Shown: one piece after another, positions 1-6,310 of the stretch | How positions within the stretch are numbered: position 1 is the first letter of the stretch | How the letters are laid out: every line of letters starts with the position of its first letter | Assembly (NCBI GenBank): GCA_903896775.1 | Contig: CAITZE010000272.1 | Span: 1-6,658 of the forward strand | From: an uncultured bacterium | Lineage (GTDB): Bacteria; Pseudomonadota; Alphaproteobacteria; Rhodospirillales; Rhodospirillaceae | Reading direction: 5' to 3' | Length of the DNA stretch: 6,658 nucleotides | The notes under the pieces: generated by a model | Told to the model about the DNA's origin: nothing | Seen by the model: only the letters and a program-made list of their open reading frames with translations | Databases searched by the model: none | Made by a program: the position numbers and the translations under genes

Positions 1-2
1 CT

Positions 3-1166
3 TCCGCCGTCATGGACAAAGACTACGACCGCTATGTCAGCGAAGGCATCAAGCTAACGGAAATTCCGGCGCCGCCTTTCAAAGAGAAGGTGCGCGGCGA
101 GGAATATGCCAAGATGCTGAGAGACACCGGGCTTGCCGACATCACCACGGACCAGGAAGGCAATGTCTACGGCTTTCGCAAGGGCACGCATCCCGACGGC
201 AAATATGTCGTGATCGCCGCGCACCTGGACACGGTGTTCCCCGAAGGCACCGATGTTAAAGTGAAGCGTCAGGGCACACGTCTCGCCGCGCCGGGCATCG
301 GCGACGATACGTTCTGCCTCGTGGCGCTGTTGAGCTTTGTGCGCGCCATGAACGCGGCCAACGTCAAAACCCGCGACGACGTCATCTTCATGGGCGATGT
401 CGGCGAAGAAGGGCAGGGCGATCTGCGCGGCATGCGCTATCTGTTCACCAAAGGCCCTCTCAAAGACAAAATCAAAACCTTCATCTCGGTCGAAGCCGAC
501 AGCGCGGACGACATTATGGTCGGCGGCACCGGTTCGCGGCGTTATCGCGTGACCTTCAGCGGACCGGGCGGTCATAGCTATGGTGCCTTCGGTCTCGTCA
601 ATCCTATGTATGCTTTGGGCGCGGCCGCAGCCGAGTTCTCACACTCCGAAGTGCCCGAAAAGCCGAAGACGACTTACAACGTCGGCGTGATTGGCGGCGG
701 TACGTCGGTCAACTCGATTCCGCTCAGTGTATGGATGGAAATCGACATGCGTTCTGAATCGCCGGCGGAGCTGGATAAAATCGATGCCCGCATGGCCAAA
801 ATCATGAACGACGCCGTTGAGTCGGAGAACAAGGCGCGCTCGACTAAAGAAGGTAAGGTCACGGTCGATATCAAAAAGATTGGCGACCGTCCTGCCGGCA
901 ACATCGACGTGAATGCGCCGTTGATCAAGCTCACAACAGCCGCCGTCGAGGCTTATGGTTTCAAGCCGATTTATTCCTACAACTCGGCTGACTCCAATAT
1001 CCCGATCAGTCTCGGCATTCCCGCAACCGTCATCGGCAAAAACACGCCCGGCAAAAGCGACCGCTGGCATTCGCTTGACGAATGGATCGATGTGGAGAAG
1101 GGCCCGCAGATGAAGGGTATGAATGCGGCACTTACGGTCATTCTGGCCGCGACCGGAATGGAATAA
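3..1166 (+). CDS. M20-family zinc metallopeptidase, upstream tandem copy (5' end outside window)
   Basis: Predicted di-zinc M20 peptidase/amidohydrolase, related to the peptidase T-like 'M20/M25/M40 metallo-hydrolase' group. It probably hydrolyses short peptides, but the substrate is unknown. Numbering from the ATG at 12, the M20 metal and catalytic set is visible: H71 and D73 (HLDT), D98 in GIGDD, the E132-E133 pair in GEEG, E161 in SVE, and H353 in HSLDEW. H188 in the GPGGHS dimerisation-domain motif is also there, as is GGTSVNSIP at 228-236. The ATG at 12 is probably not the true start. It aligns with Met48 of the next gene, the frame stays open to base 3, and the downstream copy has a signal peptide there, so an exported N-terminus likely lies left of the window. 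Against the neighbour, residues 162-170 (ADSADDIMV) and 345-350 differ beside the active site, and SADSN replaces STDSN. The downstream paralogue begins 51 bp later with no terminator between them, so co-transcription is likely. Confidence 0.93.
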   Translation, partial: SAVMDKDYDRYVSEGIKLTEIPAPPFKEKVRGEEYAKMLRDTGLADITTDQEGNVYGFRKGTHPDGKYVVIAAHLDTVFPEGTDVKVKRQGTRLAAPGIGDDTFCLVALLSFVRAMNAANVKTRDDVIFMGDVGEEGQGDLRGMRYLFTKGPLKDKIKTFISVEADSADDIMVGGTGSRRYRVTFSGPGGHSYGAFGLVNPMYALGAAAAEFSHSEVPEKPKTTYNVGVIGGGTSVNSIPLSVWMEIDMRSESPAELDKIDARMAKIMNDAVESENKARSTKEGKVTVDIKKIGDRPAGNIDVNAPLIKLTTAAVEAYGFKPIYSYNSADSNIPISLGIPATVIGKNTPGKSDRWHSLDEWIDVEKGPQMKGMNAALTVILAATGME

Positions 1167-1202
1167 TCCTTTTTACGTTTCTACGTTTTCGAATTCATCA
1201 CT

Positions 1203-1209
1203 GGAGGAG
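1203..1209 (+). promoter_or_regulatory. Strong Shine-Dalgarno for the second M20 peptidase
   Basis: GGAGGAG lies 8 nt before the ATG at 1218. This fixes the start that includes the signal peptide, rather than the internal Met48 that matches the first ATG visible in the upstream copy. The rest of the 51-bp spacer is T-rich, with a small direct repeat (TACGTTT at 1174 and 1182) and no hairpin terminator. Confidence 0.85.
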
Positions 1210-1217
1210 TTGTTGTT

Positions 1218-2513
1218 ATGAAAAAATCTATGCGTTTGTCGGCTTCGTTGGCGGCGTTATCGCTGGCCTTTATTACGTCGGGCGCGAGTGCTGCCGATCC
1301 CAAGGCTGATGTCGCCCGCATCATGGCGAGCCCGGGTTTCAAAACCGCCACCGCCACCATGGATAAAGACTATGACCGCTATGTCGCCGAAGGCGTGAAG
1401 CTGACCGAAATCCCGGCGCCCGACTTCAAAGAACAGGTGCGCACCAAAGAATACGAAAAGATGCTGAAGGACGCAGGCCTTGCCGATGTCACGACCGACA
1501 GCGAAGGCAACATCTACGGCATTCGCAAAGGCACGCATTCCGACGGTAAATACATTGTCGTGGCGGCGCATCTAGACACCGTGTTTCCGGAAGGCACCGA
1601 TGTGAAGGTCAAGAAACAGGGAACGCGTTACAACGCGCCCGGCATCGGCGACGATACCTTTAGCCTCGCGGCGTTGGTTGCATTCGTGCGCGCCATGAAC
1701 ACCGCCGGCATCAAAACCCGCGACGACATCATCTTCATGGGCGACGTTGGCGAAGAAGGCGAGGGCGATCTGCACGGCATGCGCTATCTGTTCACCAAAG
1801 GCCCGTTGAAGGACAAGGTCAAAGCCTTCATGTCGGTCGAAGGCGGCAGCGCCAATGGCATCACCACCGGCGGCGTCGGCTCGCGCCGCTATCGCGTGAC
1901 CTTTAGCGGTCCGGGCGGACATAGCTACGGCGCGTTCGGTCTCGTCAATCCGATGTACGCTTTGGGTCAGGCGGCGGCTGAGTTCTCGCACACCGAAGTT
2001 CCCGAAAAGCCCAAGACCACCTTCGGCATCGGCGTGATCGGCGGCGGCACCTCGGTTAACTCCATCCCGCTCAGTGTCTGGATGGATATCGACATGCGTT
2101 CGGAATCGCCGGAAGAACTGAATAAGGTTGAAGCCCGGATGTTCAAGATCATGAACGATTCTACGGAAGCAGAGAATAAGGCGCGTTCAACCAAAGAGGG
2201 CAAGATCACGGTCGACATCAAGAAGATCGGCGATCGCCCCGCTGGCAGCATCGATGAAAAATCGCCGCTGGTGCAGGAAGCCACGGCGGCTGTTGTCGCC
2301 AACGGGTTCAAGCCGGGTTACGGCTTCGGCTCGACGGACTCCAACATCCCCATGAGCCTCGGCATTCCGGCCATCACCATCGGCAAGAATGGCCCGAACT
2401 CCGGTGGTCGTGCACACTCATTGGATGAATGGCTCGATGTTGCCAAAGCGCCAATGTTGCAGGGCATGGATGCTTGCTTGACCGTTATCCTGACCGTCGC
2501 CGGAATGGAGTAA
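1218..2513 (+). CDS. Exported M20-family zinc metallopeptidase, downstream tandem copy
   Basis: Complete 431-residue M20 peptidase, probably periplasmic. Residues 1-25 form a Sec signal peptide: KK near the start, a hydrophobic core at about 9-20, and predicted cleavage after ASA (25) before ADPKAD. The catalytic set is complete: H118 and D120 (HLDT), D145 (GIGDD), E179-E180 (GEEG), E208 (SVE) and H400 (HSLDEW). The dimerisation-domain GPGGHS has H235, and GGTSVNSIP lies at 275-283. By family knowledge it should cleave an amide bond in small peptides or acyl-amino acids using two zinc ions. The exact substrate cannot be read from sequence. It aligns with the upstream gene from Met48 to the C-terminus with no gap and about 90 differences in 384 positions, so the pair arose by tandem duplication and has since diverged. 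The loop after the E208 ligand is GGSANG here and ADSADD in the upstream copy. A large inverted repeat starts 10 bp after the stop. Confidence 0.96.
   Translation: MKKSMRLSASLAALSLAFITSGASAADPKADVARIMASPGFKTATATMDKDYDRYVAEGVKLTEIPAPDFKEQVRTKEYEKMLKDAGLADVTTDSEGNIYGIRKGTHSDGKYIVVAAHLDTVFPEGTDVKVKKQGTRYNAPGIGDDTFSLAALVAFVRAMNTAGIKTRDDIIFMGDVGEEGEGDLHGMRYLFTKGPLKDKVKAFMSVEGGSANGITTGGVGSRRYRVTFSGPGGHSYGAFGLVNPMYALGQAAAEFSHTEVPEKPKTTFGIGVIGGGTSVNSIPLSVWMDIDMRSESPEELNKVEARMFKIMNDSTEAENKARSTKEGKITVDIKKIGDRPAGSIDEKSPLVQEATAAVVANGFKPGYGFGSTDSNIPMSLGIPAITIGKNGPNSGGRAHSLDEWLDVAKAPMLQGMDACLTVILTVAGME
1775..1804 (+). repeat. 30-bp exact direct repeat shared with 428-457
   Basis: The longest identical DNA block I found between the two M20 genes is 30 bp. 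It lies at 428-457 and again at 1775-1804, coding for GMRYLFTKGP in both. The 1347-bp spacing is a multiple of three and both blocks are in the same reading frame, so recombination between them would give an in-frame chimera. Conservation by coding constraint alone is also possible. Confidence 0.85.
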
Positions 2514-2522
2514 GCGAAGCGT

Positions 2523-2608
2523 CATTAAGGCCGGCCCGAAACCGCCTGGACAGCCGTTAAATAGCGGCTATCCTGGCGCGCCTCGGCACTTACGGGCCGG
2601 CCATAACG
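2523..2608. repeat. Nested (two-tier) inverted repeat in the peptidase-CHRD spacer
   Basis: The outer arms are 2523-2541 and 2590-2608. They pair at 16 of 19 positions, including an unbroken 10-bp core (GGCCGGCCCG at 2529-2538 with CGGGCCGGCC at 2593-2602). Inside is a second hairpin, 2543-2556 with 2565-2578, pairing at 12 of 14 positions with an 8-nt AT-rich loop. An unpaired 11-nt stretch (2579-2589) follows it. No T-tract follows either stem, so it is not a standard intrinsic terminator. It could be a REP-like or MITE-like palindromic element, an mRNA stabiliser or processing site between the two genes, or a Rho-linked transcript end. The rest of the 135-bp spacer holds only the ribosome binding site of the next gene. 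The pairing is seen directly; the role is unknown. Confidence 0.75.
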
Positions 2609-2648
2609 GCCGCTTCGAACGTAATCGAGCACCCAGGGAGAGAATCGC

Positions 2649-3086
2649 ATGACGAGAATTATTCGTATTGCCGTCGGCTCGCTGATCGCCGCCGGAATGA
2701 CTTTCGCGAGCGCCAACGCGGCGGTGCATAAGCTGAAAGCTACATTGAACGCCGCTTCGGAAGTTCCCGCCAATACCAGCACGGGTAAGGGCATGGCCGA
2801 AGTCACCGTCGATGACGCCACCAAAGAAGTCAGCTGGAAGGTGACCTTCGAAGGTCTCACCGGCCCAGGCACGGCCTCACATATCCATGGCCCCGCCGCG
2901 CCGGGAGCTAATGCCGGCGTGATCCAAGCTTTGGGTGCCAAAGGCGCGCCTGTGACCAGCCCGCTTGAAGGCAAAGCGACGCTGACCGATGCGCAGATCG
3001 CCGACATTCTTGCCGGCAAGACCTACATCAACGTTCACACCGACATGAACAAGGGCGGCGAAATTCGCGGCCAGTTGATGCCGTAG
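2649..3086 (+). CDS. Exported CHRD-domain protein
   Basis: A 145-residue protein with a Sec signal peptide (residues 1-24, likely cut after SANA) and one CHRD domain filling the mature chain. Visible CHRD hallmarks are the opening ATLNAASEVPA (31-41), SHIHGP with its two histidines H78 and H80, the helix-like LTDAQIADILAGK (112-124), YINVHT (126-131) and the closing GGEIRGQL (136-143). CHRD domains were named from the BMP antagonist chordin and are common in secreted bacterial proteins, where no biochemical role is firmly established. The location is most likely periplasmic or extracellular. The start is supported by GGGAG at 2636-2640, 8 nt before the ATG. The gene appears to be its own unit at the 3' side, because a strong terminator begins 23 bp after the stop. 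Whether it has its own promoter or is read from the peptidase genes through the inverted repeat is unclear. Confidence 0.95.
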   Translation: MTRIIRIAVGSLIAAGMTFASANAAVHKLKATLNAASEVPANTSTGKGMAEVTVDDATKEVSWKVTFEGLTGPGTASHIHGPAAPGANAGVIQALGAKGAPVTSPLEGKATLTDAQIADILAGKTYINVHTDMNKGGEIRGQLMP

Positions 3087-3109
3087 TCGTTCCCGATAAG
3101 ATTGTAGCG

Positions 3110-3144
3110 GAAGGCCGGGTGTATCGCCCGGCCTTCTGTTTTTT
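3110..3144 (+). terminator. Rho-independent terminator after the CHRD gene
   Basis: A perfect 10-bp GC-rich stem (3110-3119 pairs with 3127-3136) has a 7-nt loop and is followed by TGTTTTTT (3137-3144). This is a textbook intrinsic terminator on the + strand. It separates the CHRD gene from the ABC transporter operon, so the transporter needs a promoter inside or just after it. Confidence 0.95.
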
Positions 3145-3156
3145 AGGCTAATGTAG

Positions 3157-3195
3157 ACTCTTGCGTCTCGACTCTCGCGTCCTCACACTCGCGCA
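3157..3195 (+). repeat. Imperfect 14-bp tandem repeats abutting the ABC transporter start
   Basis: ACTCTTGCGTC at 3157, ACTCTCGCGTC at 3171 and a weaker ACACTCGCGCA at 3185 occur at exact 14-bp steps. The first two match at 10 of 11 positions; the third matches the second at 8 of 11 and runs into the ATG at 3195. There is no Shine-Dalgarno motif in this leader. It may be a regulator binding array or simply low-complexity leader; nothing identifies a regulator. Confidence 0.5.
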
Positions 3196-5042
3196 TGCCT
3201 GAAGACTCTTCCAGCCGGCCGACAACCGCGCCGCACGCGACTTTAAATTCAAATGCCGCGCTGCTGCCCTCATCCGGCGAATACATACCGACAACGCCTT
3301 TCGCATTGGTCTGGGATCAGGTCCGCCGTCACGGTGGCGTGCGGATCTCGGGCATGATTGCATTGGCGCTGATCGGCGCCAGTGTCGACAATCTTCAGCC
3401 CTATGCGCTGGGTGCCCTGGTCAATGCGCTGGCCGCGATCTCGCTGGCCAACGCGCCCGCTGGGACAGATCACCAGGCTTGGACGTGGTTTCTGGTGCTC
3501 TGCGCGATTTGGGTGGTAGGGCCGGTGCTGTCTCGCGTGCATACCCTGGCGAGCACGACGACCATGCTGGCGCTAAGGACGCATATTCAAGACGATCTCT
3601 TCGTCTATGTTCACGGCCACGCGCCGCGCTTTTTTCTTGATCAGATGTCCGGCGCACTGTCTTCGAAAGTGCGCACCGCTGCGCAGGCGGCGACGGGTGT
3701 AATTGATTACGTATTTTCCGCCTTCCCGCGTCTGGTGGTGCTGTTTGGGCTGTCGGCGGCATTGGTCGCGCGCCAAGCGCCACAGTTTCTCGCGCTGTTC
3801 GGCGCCTTCGCGGTGGTCTTCACGATTGTGGCGGCGGCCCTTGCGCAAAGCGCGCGCAAGTATGCCAAGGCCAACTCCGTTGCCAATACCGCTTATGCCG
3901 GCCGGCTTGTGGATTCCCTCAACAACTGGGATCTGGTGCGGGCCTTCGCGCGCCGAGCCATGGAACGCGCGACGCTCGCTCCACTGGCTATGCGCGAACA
4001 CGACACTGGTGTTGAGCTTCGCCTCGTGCTGTTTCGCATGCGTCTCGCGCTTCACGCCGTCGGCGTCGCGTTCCTGATCGTGGTGGTGTGGTGGGCTTTC
4101 CGTGAGGCCGTGGCGGGCCGTGTTTCGGTCGGCACGTTCACCATGCTGATGTCTTTGAGTCTGCTGATCTCGGCCCATGTCAACACGCTCGGCGACAACC
4201 TGTTGTCATTCTTCGAGCAGCTCGGGACTCTCACCGACGGTCTGGAGACCGTTACAAAGCCGCATGAAATTGTCGATCTGCCGGGCGCATTGCCGCTGCA
4301 AGTTTCGGGCGGCGCGGTGGATGTGCGCGATGTGACTTTTAATTATCCCGACGGTACGCCGGTTTTTGCGCATCTCAATTTGAATATTTCCGCTGGCGAG
4401 AAGATTGGCCTAGTGGGTCCGTCAGGTGCGGGTAAAAGCACGTTGTTGCGGCTCCTGCGACGTCAGTTCGCCATGCAGGCCGGTGCGATTTTCATCGACG
4501 GTCACGACATCGCCGGCGTCACGTGGGATTCTCTGCACGAAGCCTTCGCGGAAGTTCCCCAAACGCCCAGCGTCTTCCACCGCTCGGTGCGCGACAACAT
4601 CATCTACGGCAGGCCGAACGCGGCCGAGGCTGAGATGATCGCGGCGGCAAAGCTCGCCCACTGTCATGAATTCATCGCCGCACGGCCGGGCGGTTATGAC
4701 GCCATCGTCGGCGAGAAAGGCATGAAGCTTTCAGGCGGCGAGCGTCAGCGCGTGGCGATTGCGCGCGCGTTTCTGAAAAATGCGCCGATCTTGATCCTCG
4801 ACGAGGCGACGTCTTCGCTCGACAGCGAAGCCGAACATCTGATCCAGGATGGCCTGCTCAGTCTCATGGAAGGACGTACGGTGATCGCCATCGCGCATCG
4901 CCTCTCCACGATTATGCACCTCGACCGCATCGTCGTGCTGGAAGAAGGCCGCATCATCGAGCAAGGCACGCATGATGAATTGCTGAAATTAAACGGCACT
5001 TATGCACGGCTGTGGCATCGCCAAGCTGGAGGGTTCATGTGA
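3195..5042 (+). CDS. ABC exporter half-transporter (membrane domain fused to ATPase)
   Basis: A 615-residue type IV (MsbA/MDR-like) exporter subunit, expected to work as a dimer in the inner membrane. After a hydrophilic N-terminus of about 35 residues come roughly six hydrophobic segments, near 51-71, 97-113, 179-193, 198-218, 284-302 and 313-335. The ATPase domain spans about 372-612. It has an A-loop Tyr (Y384), Walker A GPSGAGKST (408-416), Q-loop Q456, signature LSGGE (512-516), Walker B ILILDE (532-537), D-loop SLD (541-543) and H-loop H568. All key residues are present, so it should be active. The substrate cannot be told from sequence; lipids, drugs, peptides or thiol conjugates are all possible. 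The start lacks a Shine-Dalgarno sequence and is chosen as the first ATG before the membrane domain; the next Met is at residue 54, inside the first membrane segment. The stop overlaps the start of the GST gene, so the two are probably translated together. Confidence 0.95.
   Translation: MPEDSSSRPTTAPHATLNSNAALLPSSGEYIPTTPFALVWDQVRRHGGVRISGMIALALIGASVDNLQPYALGALVNALAAISLANAPAGTDHQAWTWFLVLCAIWVVGPVLSRVHTLASTTTMLALRTHIQDDLFVYVHGHAPRFFLDQMSGALSSKVRTAAQAATGVIDYVFSAFPRLVVLFGLSAALVARQAPQFLALFGAFAVVFTIVAAALAQSARKYAKANSVANTAYAGRLVDSLNNWDLVRAFARRAMERATLAPLAMREHDTGVELRLVLFRMRLALHAVGVAFLIVVVWWAFREAVAGRVSVGTFTMLMSLSLLISAHVNTLGDNLLSFFEQLGTLTDGLETVTKPHEIVDLPGALPLQVSGGAVDVRDVTFNYPDGTPVFAHLNLNISAGEKIGLVGPSGAGKSTLLRLLRRQFAMQAGAIFIDGHDIAGVTWDSLHEAFAEVPQTPSVFHRSVRDNIIYGRPNAAEAEMIAAAKLAHCHEFIAARPGGYDAIVGEKGMKLSGGERQRVAIARAFLKNAPILILDEATSSLDSEAEHLIQDGLLSLMEGRTVIAIAHRLSTIMHLDRIVVLEEGRIIEQGTHDELLKLNGTYARLWHRQAGGFM
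5028..5033 (+). promoter_or_regulatory. Shine-Dalgarno that sets the GST start at 5042
   Basis: GGAGGG lies inside the last codons of the transporter, 8 nt before the ATG at 5042. That ATG shares one base with the transporter TGA stop (TGATG, 5040-5044). This favours 5042 over the in-frame GTG at 5012, whose extra ten residues do not look like the family N-terminus. Confidence 0.88.
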
Positions 5043-5761
5043 TGGGCATAACGCTATTTCAGTTCAAGCCGATGTTCGGCCTTCCCAACGCCAGCCCCTT
5101 TTGCATGAAGTTGGAAACGTACTTGCGCCTTGCAGGCCTGTCTTATGATGTTGTTCACGTGAGGGACCGTCCGCGCTCGTCTACGGGCAAAGCGCCCTTC
5201 GTGGGAATCGATGGCACGATGATGACGGATTCAGGACTCATCATCGCGCACCTCGAACGCACGCATGGACATATCGTGGACGGCAAATTGACTCTGGCCC
5301 AGCGGGCCGAAGCGTTGGCGCTCCAACGGCTCATGGAAGAGCACCTCTATTGGGTGATCGTCTATATGCGCTGGGCGGACCCGGACACGCGGGGAGAGTG
5401 GCGGCCTTATCTGCAAGAGCTTTTGGGTTTGCCGTCGTTTGTAACGCCGTTTGTGTCTCGCGTGGCGCAAGGTCAGGTCATGAAGACGTTGAAGGCCCAT
5501 GGCATTGGACGCCATCCGCCTGAAGGCATCTGGCAGATGGGTGGCGCGGACATTCAAGCGCTGGCCCATTGGCTCGGCACCCGTCCGTGGGCCTTTGGCG
5601 ATCAACCGACGACGACAGATGCCTGTATCGCGGCTTTTGTCGGCAACATCTTACATACCCCTTGGAATAGCCCGTTGCGGACAGCGGCGCTGAAGCACAC
5701 GAGCCTTGTCGCTCATTTCGAACGCGTCATGGCGCGCTGTTTTCCAGAACTCGCGGCGTGA
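5042..5761 (+). CDS. FAX/metaxin-like glutathione S-transferase family protein
   Basis: A 239-residue soluble, probably cytoplasmic protein with a two-domain GST fold. The N-terminal thioredoxin-like part (about 1-75) opens with MGITLFQFKP. It carries SPFC (18-21), with a cysteine at 21 where many GSTs have Ser or Tyr, then GKAPF (49-53) with the expected cis-Pro at 52, and the glutathione-contact-like DS at 63-64. The helical C-terminal part holds EEHLYWVIVYMRW (99-111), GIGRH (154-158) and FGDQPTTTDACIAA (185-198). This pattern resembles the 'failed axon connections'/metaxin-type GST branch. The bacterial members are mostly uncharacterised, so glutathione binding is likely but the reaction is unknown. 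The one-base overlap with the ABC exporter suggests coupled expression and a shared job, for example handling a thiol-modified compound that is then exported. That link is inference. Confidence 0.88.
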   Translation: MGITLFQFKPMFGLPNASPFCMKLETYLRLAGLSYDVVHVRDRPRSSTGKAPFVGIDGTMMTDSGLIIAHLERTHGHIVDGKLTLAQRAEALALQRLMEEHLYWVIVYMRWADPDTRGEWRPYLQELLGLPSFVTPFVSRVAQGQVMKTLKAHGIGRHPPEGIWQMGGADIQALAHWLGTRPWAFGDQPTTTDACIAAFVGNILHTPWNSPLRTAALKHTSLVAHFERVMARCFPELAA

Positions 5762-5779
5762 GCAAATTTTTGCTACACT
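5761..5779 (+). promoter_or_regulatory. Possible extended -10 promoter with overlapping palindrome
   Basis: TGCTACACT (5771-5779) fits an extended -10 (TGn followed by TACACT, 4 of 6 to consensus), but no good -35 is seen. It overlaps a perfect inverted repeat, AGCAAA-TT-TTTGCT (5761-5774), that begins on the last base of the GST stop. A transcript starting near 5786 would have a leader of about 43 nt before the lipoprotein ATG. The palindrome could be an operator or a short hairpin. It is weak evidence, because such motifs occur by chance. Confidence 0.3.
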
Positions 5780-5828
5780 GCGTTTGCTTCGGATTTAATG
5801 ACGGAGCAAGTTTAGAGGACGCTGCTGC

Positions 5829-6302
5829 ATGTTGTATCGCCGCAAGTCGGTCATAGGTTTCTGCCTCATCTTGGCCGGTTGGGGCTTGAGCGCCTGCGCC
5901 GAAAAAGAGTCGGTCAAGGCAACTCCCCCGCCAGCCACAGCAAGCACTGCAACAGCCCCGGCGCCCAACATGGCGCCCATCGCCGCAGGCACAGCATTGC
6001 CCGCCGGGTATAAAATCGATCTCGAACGAACGATTATTTTCGGTACCAATGAAAAGTGGACCGGACGTCTGGCCTATACGACCAGTACCAGCGCCGACGC
6101 AGTGTTCGATTTCCTGCATAAGGAAATGGCTAATTTCGGCTGGATGGAAGTCACCTCCATGCGCGCCGATCCCAGTCTTTTGGCGTTAAACTCGCCCGCA
6201 ACGGGACGAAGCGCGGTTATCACCATCGCACGCGGATCGGTTCTGGGCAGCACACACGTTGACATGGTTGTCTCTCTCAGCGGCGCCGGCCAAGCCCGCT
6301 GA
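5829..6302 (+). CDS. Small predicted lipoprotein of unknown function
   Basis: A 157-residue protein I do not recognise with confidence. The N-terminus is a lipoprotein signal: YRRK, a hydrophobic stretch (about 8-20) and the lipobox LSAC with the lipidated cysteine at 23. Residues 24-58 are a Pro/Ala/Thr-rich linker of low complexity. A compact domain of about 95 residues follows (about 59-152), beginning LPAGYKIDLERTIIFG and including EKWTGRLAY (75-83), a helix-like DAVFDFLHKEMANFGW (90-105) and ending THVDMVVSLS (142-151). The alternation of strands and one helix suggests a small alpha/beta domain displayed in the periplasm. The start is supported by AGAGGA at 5814-5819, 9 nt upstream of the ATG. 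It follows the GST gene by 67 bp and could be read through from it or have its own promoter. Its stop lies 8 bp from the stop of the converging gene. Confidence 0.85.
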   Translation: MLYRRKSVIGFCLILAGWGLSACAEKESVKATPPPATASTATAPAPNMAPIAAGTALPAGYKIDLERTIIFGTNEKWTGRLAYTTSTSADAVFDFLHKEMANFGWMEVTSMRADPSLLALNSPATGRSAVITIARGSVLGSTHVDMVVSLSGAGQAR

Positions 6303-6310
6303 TCTCCCAC

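Noticed and set aside
12..14. ATG at 12 as the true start of the first peptidase
   Set aside because: It matches an internal Met (48) of the complete paralogue, the frame is open to the window edge, and no ribosome binding site is visible in the 11 bases before it.
54..575. Minus-strand open frame opposite the first M20 peptidase, with a similar one opposite the second (1572-1991)
   Set aside because: The two frames resemble each other only because the sense genes are paralogues. They carry no recognisable domain of their own.
1167..1217. T-rich spacer between the two peptidases as a terminator or promoter
   Set aside because: There is no stem before the T-runs and no convincing -35/-10 pair. 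The small TACGTTT direct repeat is too short to interpret.
1082..1309. Short open frame bridging the end of the first peptidase and the start of the second
   Set aside because: It is out of frame across two real genes and the strong ribosome site of the second. No motif or separate start signal supports it.
2527..3118. AAGGCCGG shared by the nested inverted repeat (2527-2534) and the terminator stem (3111-3118), suggesting a common element
   Set aside because: Only 8 GC-rich bases are shared. The loops and flanks differ, and the second structure is fully explained as an intrinsic terminator.
3573..4178. Long minus-strand open frame (201 codons) inside the ABC transporter
   Set aside because: It lies opposite a gene with complete ABC motifs. 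Its product is rich in His, Arg and Gln without any family motif, as expected of an antisense frame in GC-rich coding DNA.
5012..5041. GTG start giving the GST ten extra residues
   Set aside because: The ATG at 5042 has a well-spaced GGAGGG and begins at the usual family N-terminus. The extra residues are the frame-shifted tail of the transporter gene.
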